From Lentisphaerota bacterium (GTDB lineage: Bacteria; Verrucomicrobiota; Lentisphaeria; Victivallales; Victivallaceae): a DNA stretch of 64,000 nt. Under the pieces are notes generated by a model. That model was not told where the DNA came from. It saw nothing but the letters and a program-made list of their open reading frames with translations, and did no database searches. The stretch spans positions 1 to 64,000 of the forward strand of contig SUVS01000005.1 in assembly GCA_015061885.1 (NCBI GenBank). Reading direction: 5' to 3'. This document shows, one piece after another, positions 15,147 through 22,106 of this stretch (the stretch's first letter is position 1; the number at the start of each line of letters is the position of its first letter). A program made the position numbers and the translations under genes.

Positions 15147-17525
15147 TTATTTTTCCAGATAGCGGCGGATCTCGGATACGCCTACGATCTTTTCAAAGTC
15201 ATCACCGCGATCGACCACCAGTGTGGGAGCCTGACGGATCGTGTAGCTTTTGGCGGTTTCCTTATCCTGATCGGAGACCACGACGCTGTATTGCTTGTTG
15301 GCCTGATCGAGGAAATCTTTTGCCATACGGCAGTTCGGACAGGTGGTCGTGGTGAAAAGGATCAGCTTTTCTTCTGCCGGAGCATCAGGATTGGCAAGGT
15401 TTTTGGCCTCGGCGGGAAGTTTTTCCGCCTGCAACTCAAAACCTTTTTTCAATGCCATATTGGCATTGTAAACCACACGGTCTTTGTATTCCTGACTCTT
15501 GCCGTCGTTCCAGTTCTGTACCGGGCGGTAGTAGCCGGTGATGCGGCTGTAAACTTCGGTCTTGCCGCCACATTCGGGGCATTTGAACGCTTCGCCGTTG
15601 ATGTAGCCGTGTTTTTGGCAGATCGAATAAGTCGGCGACATGGTGTAGTAGGGCAGCCGGTAGTTTTCAGCGATTTTCCGCACCAGATTTGCCGCGGCTT
15701 TCCAATCCGGCAGTTTTTCGCCGAGGAAGGCGTGAAACACGGTGCCGGAGGTGTAAAGCGTCTGCAATTCATCCTGAATATCCAACGCTTCAAAGATGTC
15801 TTCCGTGTAGTTCACCGGCAAGTGCGAACTGTTGGTGTAGTAAGGAGTGCCGCAATCGCCAGAAGCTGTGACAATATCCCCAAAGCGGTTTTTGTCGTGT
15901 TTGGCAAGACGGTAAGATGTGGATTCTGCCGGAGTGGCTTCGAGGTTGTAAAGGTCGCCATACTGTTCCTGATAGTCGGAAAGGCGGTCACGCATGTGGT
16001 TCAGCACTTCCTTGACAAAATCCTGCGTTTCTTTGTGCGTCAGATCTTTCTTGAGCCAGCGGGCGTTCAGACCGACTTCGTTCATACCCACCAGACCGAT
16101 GGTCGAGAAGTGGTTGTTGAACTTGCCGAGATAACGCCGGGTGTAGGGGTACAAGCCTTCGTCGAGCAATTTGGAAATAACACCGCGTTTGATCTTCAGA
16201 CTGCGGGCAGATATATCCATCATGTGGTCAAGTCTTTCGTAGAACTCTTCCACCGTTTCCGAGAGATACGCAATTCGCGGCATGTTGATCGTCACCACCC
16301 CGATCGAACCGGTGCTTTCGCCGGAACCGAAGTAACCGCCGGACTTTTTACGCAGTTCACGCAAATCCAGACGCAGACGGCAGCACATACTGCGGATGTC
16401 ACTGGGTTCCATATCGCTGTTGACATAGTTGGAGAAGTAGGGGGTGCCGTACTTGCTGGTCATTTCAAACAGCAGTTTGTTGTTTTCGGTTTCGCTCCAG
16501 TCAAAGTCTGCCGTGATGCTGTAAGTCGGGATCGGATACTGGAACCCGCGGCCCTGGGCATCGCCTTCGATCATGGTTTCGATGAAGGCACGGTTGACCA
16601 TATCCATTTCTTTTTTGCAGTCTTTGTACTTGAAATCCATCTCTTTGCCGCCGACAATACAGTTCAGTTCGGCCAGGTCAGCGGGCACTGTCCAGTCCAG
16701 AGTAATGTTGCTGAACGGAGCCTGGGTACCCCAGCGGGAAGGAGTGTTCACGCCGAAAATAAAAGATTCAATACACTTTTTCACCTGCTTGTAATCGAGA
16801 TTATCGACCTTGACAAACGGAGCCAGATAGGTATCAAAACTGCTGAACGCCTGTGCCCCTGCCCATTCGTTCTGCATGATGCCAAGGAAGTTGACCATCT
16901 GGTTGCAGAGCGTGGCAAGGTGCGAAGCCGGGGCACTGGTGATCTTGCCGGGTACGCCGCCGAGACCTTCCTGAATAAGCTGTTTGAGCGACCAGCCGGC
17001 ACAGTAACCGGTCAGCATGGAAAGGTCGTGCAGGTGAATATCGGCATTGCGATGGGCGTTGCCGATCTCGTCGTCATAGATTTCCGAAAGCCAGTAATTG
17101 GCGGTGATAGCCCCGGAGTTGGAGAGGATCAAACCGCCGACCGAGTAAGTTACAGTGGAGTTTTCTTTGACCCGCCAGTCGTTGATTTTCACATAATCAT
17201 CCACAGTCTTTTTGAAGTCCAGAATGGTCGATTCGGTATTACGCAGTTTTTCCCGCTGACGGCGATAGAGGATGTATGCTTTTGCCACATCGGCGTAACC
17301 GGCCTGCACCAGCACAGATTCCACACTGTCCTGAATATCTTCGACCGATACCAGACCTTCCTTGATTTTCGGCTCAAAATCCGCCGTTACCTTCAAGGCA
17401 ATAAAGTCGATGATCGACTGGTTGTACTGTTTTTCCTGTGCTTCAAACGCCATTTTGATGGCATTTGAGATCTTCGACAAGTCAAAATCAATGTTCTTAC
17501 CGTTACGCTTTTGTACCTGATACAT
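15147..17525 (-). CDS. nrdD: Anaerobic ribonucleoside-triphosphate reductase with C-terminal glutaredoxin-like domain
   Basis: The class III reductase makes deoxynucleotides without oxygen using a glycyl radical. The 792 residues hold an N-terminal ATP-cone (YQVQKRNGKNIDFDLSKIS to about residue 95), the barrel with GYCAGWSLKQLI and SDIRSMCCRLRLDLRELRK, a zinc site (CQKHGYINGEAFKCPECGG) and the glycyl-radical region SRITGYYRPVQNWNDGKSQEYKDRV. After residue 710 comes an extra domain of about 80 residues, LILFTTTTCPNCRMAKDFL...QAPTLVV, a glutaredoxin/NrdH-like fold with a CPNC motif. It is probably a built-in electron donor. nrdG lies 51 bases upstream in the same operon, behind two NrdR-box-like sites. 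The 835-residue antisense ORF is a shadow. Confidence 0.95.
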   Translation of the reverse strand: MYQVQKRNGKNIDFDLSKISNAIKMAFEAQEKQYNQSIIDFIALKVTADFEPKIKEGLVSVEDIQDSVESVLVQAGYADVAKAYILYRRQREKLRNTESTILDFKKTVDDYVKINDWRVKENSTVTYSVGGLILSNSGAITANYWLSEIYDDEIGNAHRNADIHLHDLSMLTGYCAGWSLKQLIQEGLGGVPGKITSAPASHLATLCNQMVNFLGIMQNEWAGAQAFSSFDTYLAPFVKVDNLDYKQVKKCIESFIFGVNTPSRWGTQAPFSNITLDWTVPADLAELNCIVGGKEMDFKYKDCKKEMDMVNRAFIETMIEGDAQGRGFQYPIPTYSITADFDWSETENNKLLFEMTSKYGTPYFSNYVNSDMEPSDIRSMCCRLRLDLRELRKKSGGYFGSGESTGSIGVVTINMPRIAYLSETVEEFYERLDHMMDISARSLKIKRGVISKLLDEGLYPYTRRYLGKFNNHFSTIGLVGMNEVGLNARWLKKDLTHKETQDFVKEVLNHMRDRLSDYQEQYGDLYNLEATPAESTSYRLAKHDKNRFGDIVTASGDCGTPYYTNSSHLPVNYTEDIFEALDIQDELQTLYTSGTVFHAFLGEKLPDWKAAANLVRKIAENYRLPYYTMSPTYSICQKHGYINGEAFKCPECGGKTEVYSRITGYYRPVQNWNDGKSQEYKDRVVYNANMALKKGFELQAEKLPAEAKNLANPDAPAEEKLILFTTTTCPNCRMAKDFLDQANKQYSVVVSDQDKETAKSYTIRQAPTLVVDRGDDFEKIVGVSEIRRYLEK

Positions 17526-17576
17526 TCCCTCAACCTTTCCTTTTTTATTTTATTGTTATTTTGTTCAATTACAGTT

Positions 17577-18269
17577 TCATCTGCCCCGGATCTCCGCTCC
17601 GGGTATATACTTTTTCACCGTTTCCAGACATGCTTGGAGCATTTCATCGGAAACTGCGAACATTCCGGCATTTTCTTTGTCAAGCACATCGCCGGAATCT
17701 TCAAATCCCTGCAAAAAGTACCGCTTTGCCGGAGCGATCCACTTACCGATCGACTCAAAATCTTCCACCGTGTGCAAATTGCCGGTAACGGTGGTGCGGA
17801 ATTCAAACTCCACGGAGCTGTTTTTCAGCAGTTCCACACTTTCGCAAACCTTGTCAACGCAAGCGGTATTGCCGGAAACTTTCCCGTAATTGGCAATGGA
17901 ACTTTTTATATCCATAGCCACATAGTCCGCCAGCCCCTCGTTCAGAACTTTTTCAAGCCGCTCCGGAAAAGAACCGTTGGTATCCAGCTTGACCAGAAAA
18001 CCAAGAGCTTTGGCAATTTTTGCCAGTTCCAGAGTTTCAGTCAGCAACAACGGCTCGCCGCCGGTAAAACAGACTCCATCAAGGATACGGATACGCTTTT
18101 TAAAAAACTCAACCACATCTTCAAAGCTGAACGGCAAATCTTCATTGTGCCGCACCAACGATGCATTGTGGCAGAATGGACAGGCAAAATTGCACCCGGA
18201 ATTGAATACCGTACACGCTGTTTTGCCCGGAAAATCCAGCAACGTGAGCTTACGCAATCCGAAACGCAT
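17577..18269 (-). CDS. nrdG: Anaerobic ribonucleotide reductase activating enzyme
   Basis: A 230-residue radical SAM protein that installs the glycyl radical on NrdD by cleaving S-adenosylmethionine. It has the CxxxCxxC cluster motif in CNFACPFCHNASLV near residue 27, the SAM-binding CFTGGEPLL near residue 65 and KLDTNGSFPE. Length and the LTLLDFPGKTACTVFNSGC start match the NrdG2-type activators. It is first in the nrdG-nrdD operon. The ATG has AAAGGAG at a good distance, and the upstream region has two NrdR-box-like palindromes at 32-bp spacing. Confidence 0.93.
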   Translation of the reverse strand: MRFGLRKLTLLDFPGKTACTVFNSGCNFACPFCHNASLVRHNEDLPFSFEDVVEFFKKRIRILDGVCFTGGEPLLLTETLELAKIAKALGFLVKLDTNGSFPERLEKVLNEGLADYVAMDIKSSIANYGKVSGNTACVDKVCESVELLKNSSVEFEFRTTVTGNLHTVEDFESIGKWIAPAKRYFLQGFEDSGDVLDKENAGMFAVSDEMLQACLETVKKYIPGAEIRGR

Positions 18270-18295
18270 TGATAATCACTCCTTTAGCGAACTTA

Positions 18296-18343
18296 CCACA
18301 ATATATTGTTGATTTTTTTCCAAACGCACACTATATCTTGTTG
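18296..18343 (-). promoter_or_regulatory. Pair of NrdR-box-like sites upstream of nrdG-nrdD
   Basis: Two 16-bp sites, CCACAATATATTGTTG (18296-18311) and ACACTATATCTTGTTG (18328-18343), both resemble the NrdR consensus ACACwATATATwGTGT. Their starts are 32 bp apart, about three helical turns, which is the usual spacing of paired NrdR boxes. They lie 27-74 bases upstream of the nrdG ATG. NrdR represses reductase genes when nucleotide pools are high, so the same control is expected here; nrdR itself is not in the window. Confidence 0.75.
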
Positions 18344-18427
18344 CCTTAATATAATCTATTTTGTATTTTTTGCAAGCACTCAATCCGATTTTTTGGCAAA
18401 AAAAATACCCGTTGAGGCGAAATAAGC

Positions 18428-18507
18428 AACTGGCAAATGTATGCCGTAAAATTTGAGATGGATTGGCAAAAAAGGCAAAAGCGGAAAGTTTGAGGCGGCT
18501 GCCAGTT
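18428..18507 (+). repeat. Core-in-hairpin element, copy 1 (downstream of the GH2 gene)
   Basis: A conserved 35-nt core, GTATGCCGTAAAATTTGAGA then TGGATTGGCAAAAAA, starts at 18439. It sits between AACTGGCA (18428-18435) and TGCCAGTT (18500-18507). The same core, one base different, is at 20398-20432 inside a stem of unrelated sequence. This copy lies in the 354-bp gap between nrdG and the GH2 gene. That gap also holds a palindrome at 18510-18536 (CCCGCCGACGCTTTACGCGA then CGGCAGG) like those inserted in the repeat at 53 kb. Confidence 0.7.
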
Positions 18508-18623
18508 TTGCCCGCCGACGCTTTACGCGACGGCAGGCTGGACAGATGCCGGAAATTACCTTTTGTTCTCCTTCAAATCGCCGAAAGACAGGAACGGTGT
18601 AATAACATAAAGCCTAACGCACC

Positions 18624-20336
18624 TTACTGTGTACGCCGGCTGCTGCCAATGGTGGCAAATTCCTGTTTTACTATGTCGTATGCCAGCTTGGGCTTGCGGT
18701 ATTCATTGAGAGTACCTTTGTTGTTGAAACTGCGGGGACGCCCCAGAACTCCGGCGGAGGCACTGTATGTTTTACCGTCGGTAAACTGCCAGAATACCAG
18801 TCCGCTGAAACGCGGATGAGTTTTGAAATATCCACACACTTCGCTCAAATGATCCGCCTGATATTCTTCGCTCCAGAAACTGCGCATCCGGTCATGCCAA
18901 CCGTAAATGGCACCGGCTCCGATTTCGCTGATAACCAACGGTTTATCAGCGTATCCATCGGCGTCAAGTTGGGCGACAATATCGTCTAATACTTCCTGTA
19001 TCCGCCACAGCGGATGCGGGTCATCCGGGTTTTCCCGTTCGTACCACGCGGGGTAGGTATTGAAACTTATCACATCAAAAACATCCAACGACAACGATGT
19101 TTTTATATACATACTTGCCAGAGTAACAAGTCTGGTCGTATCATTTGCCCGCACCGTTTCGGCAAGTTTCCTGACCAGAGCGTCGCCGGATTCTTCGCAA
19201 TCATTGACTTCGTTGAGGAACCCCCACATGATAATTGACGGATGGTTGCCACTGGCTTTGACCATATTCCCGGTCTGTTCGATCTGCAGTTTTATAAACT
19301 CATCGTCACCGACAGTTGATTGCCGATTGCCCCAACCCAGCGACTCCTCCCAGACCAGAAAACCCAGTTTATCGCACAGATCCAGAAAACGCTGGCTTTG
19401 CTGATAATGCGAACCGCGGATAAAATTGCAATTCAAATCTTTCAAGAGCTGCAAATCTTCTATCCACACGCCATCCGGAACTGCCGGACCGAATTGCGGG
19501 TGCATATCGTGCCGGTTGTAACCGATCAGGCGGATCTCTTCGCCGTTGAGGTAAATTTTACCGTTTTTGGCTTCCACTGTCCGCAAGCCGAACTGTTCGC
19601 AAATCTCATCACCGGCGGTTTTCAGCGTAACAGTATGTAATGCCGGATTTTCCGGGCTCCACAATTCCGGCGACGGTACTTGAGTTTCGATAACAAAATT
19701 TTCGCCGGAAAAATCCGCGGTTGCCTCCGAAAAATCTCCGTTATCAAAAGCGATCTGAATTTTTTCGCCGGGGCAGCTGTAACAGCCGGAAAGTCTTACT
19801 TTGCCGTTCAAATCAAGAGTTTCCACCCTTACCCGGTCAAAATGACCGCTTTCAGGAAGTTTTTCCAATTCTACAGTACGGTAGATTCCGCCGTAACCGT
19901 AAAAATCATAATTGGGCTGAAAGAGTACCGTTGCCGCTTCGCCGGGTTTGATACGGTTATCGACCACGATCACAAGTTCAAAAGATTCACCGGATACTTC
20001 CAATTCCACAATATGCTGTGCCCACGGAGATCTGGTATAAAAAATCTCTTTGCCGTTGCAGAAAACTTTTCCCGCAAGTCCGATCGCATGCAAAATCAAA
20101 CGGTATCTGCCCGGTGCGGAAACATTCACCATGCGTTTATACACCGCCAGACCGCGTTTCCCGATATATTTGCACGTGGCATCAAAACATCCGGGGACTT
20201 GCATTATATCGTCATAAACAATACTTTTTGTATTGACAAAATCGTCAAGCGGTGAATCACTGCCCAGGAAAGCGAATTGCCAAAAGCCATCCAGAGAGGA
20301 TGTATTGCGTTGCGGATAAAATGGATAAGCGTACAT
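18624..20336 (-). CDS. GH2 family beta-glucuronidase-like glycosidase
   Basis: A 570-residue glycoside hydrolase family 2 enzyme with the sugar-binding jelly-roll (SLDGFWQFAFLG to about 165), the immunoglobulin-like domain (to about 255) and the TIM barrel. The general acid/base is the Glu of GFLNEVND (about 375) and the nucleophile is the Glu of VISEIGAG (about 471). Near the C terminus FNNKGTLNEYRKPK carries the NxK pair that contacts the carboxylate in beta-glucuronidases, which favours glucuronide over galactoside cleavage. No signal peptide is seen, so it should act in the cytoplasm on imported glucuronides. It diverges from an AraC regulator and has a leader of about 340 bases from a consensus promoter at 20688-20716, with a relic signal-peptide ORF and a long hairpin in it. 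Confidence 0.9.
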   Translation of the reverse strand: MYAYPFYPQRNTSSLDGFWQFAFLGSDSPLDDFVNTKSIVYDDIMQVPGCFDATCKYIGKRGLAVYKRMVNVSAPGRYRLILHAIGLAGKVFCNGKEIFYTRSPWAQHIVELEVSGESFELVIVVDNRIKPGEAATVLFQPNYDFYGYGGIYRTVELEKLPESGHFDRVRVETLDLNGKVRLSGCYSCPGEKIQIAFDNGDFSEATADFSGENFVIETQVPSPELWSPENPALHTVTLKTAGDEICEQFGLRTVEAKNGKIYLNGEEIRLIGYNRHDMHPQFGPAVPDGVWIEDLQLLKDLNCNFIRGSHYQQSQRFLDLCDKLGFLVWEESLGWGNRQSTVGDDEFIKLQIEQTGNMVKASGNHPSIIMWGFLNEVNDCEESGDALVRKLAETVRANDTTRLVTLASMYIKTSLSLDVFDVISFNTYPAWYERENPDDPHPLWRIQEVLDDIVAQLDADGYADKPLVISEIGAGAIYGWHDRMRSFWSEEYQADHLSEVCGYFKTHPRFSGLVFWQFTDGKTYSASAGVLGRPRSFNNKGTLNEYRKPKLAYDIVKQEFATIGSSRRTQ

Positions 20337-20381
20337 AAAATATTACCTATGATTTTAACAGTTACCTGAAATTGTACTTAC

Positions 20382-20457
20382 GATGCGACTGACAAAAGTA
20401 TGCCATAAAATTTGAGATGGATTGGCAAAAAACAAGGCTGGATTTGTCAGTCGCATC
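20382..20457 (+). repeat. Core-in-hairpin element, copy 2 (in the GH2 leader)
   Basis: Perfect 15-bp arms GATGCGACTGACAAA (20382-20396) and TTTGTCAGTCGCATC (20443-20457) enclose the 35-nt core starting GTATGCCATAAAATTTGAGA. The core is 34/35 identical to that at 18439, but the arms are unrelated. The element lies between the GH2 start codon and its likely promoter, so it would be transcribed as part of the leader. Confidence 0.8.
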
Positions 20458-20507
20458 ACTTGCATAAATATACAACAGAATTTATGCTTTGTCAAAAAAT
20501 CCCAATT

Positions 20508-20621
20508 CTATAATTTGCCGTTGTGCTTTGATTTTTCACAAAATTCCGGATCAGGCAGTAAATTTGCACCAAATAAACCGACTGTTGCCAACAGGCAGAA
20601 AAGGCAAAAAATCTTTTTCAC
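20508..20621 (-). CDS. 37-codon leader ORF or relic of a secreted protein gene
   Basis: This ORF is too short for the track. It uses GTG with AGGAG nine bases upstream and encodes MKKIFCLFCLLATVGLFGAN, a signal peptide, followed by LLPDPEFCEKSKHNGKL and a stop. The LLPDPEF-type start after the cleavage site is common in secreted sugar-active proteins of this bacterial group (general knowledge), so it may be the 5' stub of a lost gene. It lies 60 bases downstream of a perfect consensus promoter and upstream of the GH2 gene, so it could also act as a translated leader. The rest of the 417-bp gap holds the hairpin element and the divergent promoters. Confidence 0.5.
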   Translation of the reverse strand: MKKIFCLFCLLATVGLFGANLLPDPEFCEKSKHNGKL

Positions 20622-20662
20622 GCTAAACAGCTCCTATTCATTGTTTGTAAATGGTTATTTAA

Positions 20663-20690
20663 TTGAATTTTTCTCGCACTATGCTATATT
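20663..20690 (+). promoter_or_regulatory. Predicted promoter of the AraC-type regulator gene
   Basis: TTGAAT (20663-20668), a 16-base spacer and TATATT (20685-20690) face the araC-type gene and would give a 5' leader near 57 bases. It overlaps the -10 box of the divergent GH2-directed promoter, so the two would compete for polymerase. Confidence 0.5.
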
Positions 20691-20716
20691 ATATGTGCAA
20701 TTTCTTTTGTTGTCAA
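20688..20716 (-). promoter_or_regulatory. Consensus sigma-70 promoter directed at the GH2 gene
   Basis: On the minus strand TTGACA (rc of 20711-20716), 17 bases and TATAAT (rc of 20688-20693) form a perfect consensus promoter. Transcripts would begin near 20681, pass through the 37-codon ORF and the hairpin element, and reach the GH2 ATG after about 345 bases. Confidence 0.7.
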
Positions 20717-20753
20717 CAGTAAAAATGTAACTAACAAACAGAATAATGTAACT

Positions 20754-21599
20754 ATGAATAATCTTATGTTCAAAGATGCTGAATTTGCCATAATGCAACA
20801 CAACTCATCTCCGGCATTTATCCGTTCAGTAGGGCATTTCAAGTTAAAAAAGGCCGATCCGAGTTCCTGGTGGTCAAATGCAGATTTTTGTGAACTCTTC
20901 TGGTGTCTGGATGGCAAAGGATATTTTGAAAAGGATGACAGGCGTTATCTGTTCCGGCCGGGTGATATATGGTACTATCCGCGGGGCAGCAGGCATTGTT
21001 TTTATCCGGTCGAAGATTTTTTGCACTATCGCTGGTTTACAATTCAGGGCAGTATGGCACAGGCACTTTTTGAAAGCGTGAATTTACCACCGGGACTTTC
21101 TTACGGTGGAAATTGTCCGGAAAATCTTTTTGCGGAATTGGAAATGGGCATAAAAAACTCCACAAAAATACAGCGTATGCAGTTGTTGGCAAAAGGGTTT
21201 GAAATCCTCTGCCACGCTGCCGCCGGGGCTAAACAGAAACACCAGCGGCTCAACTATTTAAGGCGGGCACAGTTGATTATGGAAAATGATTTCAGCAATC
21301 CGGATCTGAACATTCTTCAGTTAGCCGGGATTCTGCATATCAACCGGGTACAGTTAAGCCGTGAATTCAAATCTCATTTCGGCGTAACTATTTCGGAATA
21401 TTTACGCAATCTGCGTCTGCAAAAGAGTTTGCAGCTCTTACGCTCAACAAATATGACATTGGAGGCAATCGCCGCCGCCTGCGGCTACAGTTCAGCAGAT
21501 TATCTGGGCAAAGTAATAAAAAACACCACCGGGGAATTGACCAACTTCCACCGGAATTACAATATACCGCAATCAGAAAAAAAAGCAGAAATCCAATAA
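20754..21599 (+). CDS. AraC-family transcriptional regulator
   Basis: A 281-residue regulator. The N-terminal half is a cupin sensor domain (YFEKDDRRYLFRPGDIWYYP, then GSRHCFYPVEDFLHYRWFTI). The C-terminal 100 residues hold the two helix-turn-helix motifs of the family (NILQLAGILHINRVQLSREFKSHFG and LEAIAAACGYSSADYLGKVIKN). It is divergent from the GH2 glucuronidase-like gene and shares overlapping promoters with it, so it probably controls that gene in response to a sugar or glucuronide. The ribosome site is weak. Confidence 0.9.
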   Translation: MNNLMFKDAEFAIMQHNSSPAFIRSVGHFKLKKADPSSWWSNADFCELFWCLDGKGYFEKDDRRYLFRPGDIWYYPRGSRHCFYPVEDFLHYRWFTIQGSMAQALFESVNLPPGLSYGGNCPENLFAELEMGIKNSTKIQRMQLLAKGFEILCHAAAGAKQKHQRLNYLRRAQLIMENDFSNPDLNILQLAGILHINRVQLSREFKSHFGVTISEYLRNLRLQKSLQLLRSTNMTLEAIAAACGYSSADYLGKVIKNTTGELTNFHRNYNIPQSEKKAEIQ

Positions 21600-22106
21600 T
21601 TTTGTAAAAATGGTGTCTTTTGACATTGTTTGAGCGTGATATTTCTTGATTTTTTGGAGAAAAACAAGTAACAAAAGTACCTTCCGGAAAGATGTCAAAA
21701 ACCTTTCCGGAAGATAAAAAAACATCAAAATACTTGAAATGTCAACCTTAATTTTTCTTCTTCTGCTGTTTGTTTTGCAAATTTTCCACCGAACAAGAAC
21801 CTGAAAAAATAGTTTCAAAAGTCCCGTCAAGTCCTTGAAAAACGACAACACCATACGACCTTATTTTGCATAGTTTGAAGAGATTATTTATCGGAATATC
21901 CACTCTGCATACCAGTAAAAAAAAACGGCAAACTCCCGTTATCAAGGATTGGAGTTTACTGCTATTTTCCTGCCAGACATTGTGTTATAAAAACAACTTT
22001 TTTCTCTTCCAATCCTTTTCCTTATAAAAGTATAGAGCGGAGATTTCCAGTTTCGCCACTTGTTAACCTCCACCATTTTTTTAGTTGCTTTTTGTCGGTT
22101 TTCTGG
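21600..22106. other. 507-bp gap without a supported gene
   Basis: The gap between the AraC-type gene and asnB is AT-rich. It contains one perfect 11-bp inverted repeat, CTTCCGGAAAG/CTTTCCGGAAG (21681-21713), placed where an araC terminator would be but lacking a clear T run, and a GGATTGGA/TCCAATCC pair around 21945-22013. A 65-codon minus ORF (21748-21945) has no recognisable features. I see nothing else. Confidence 0.5.

Noticed and set aside
14961-17468. 835-codon plus-strand ORF opposite nrdD
   Set aside because: It lies exactly over the clear NrdD coding sequence on the other strand, has no recognisable domain and looks like an antisense shadow.
20422-20730. 102-codon plus-strand ORF between GH2 and the AraC-type gene
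   Set aside because: It overlaps the hairpin element and the divergent promoters. The minus-strand GTG ORF in the same place has the better ribosome site and signal peptide.
21748-21945. 65-codon minus-strand ORF in the gap before asnB, at first taken for the end of a LacI-type regulator (VDIPINNLFKL)
   Set aside because: The likeness is limited to a few residues, and no upstream part of such a gene exists.
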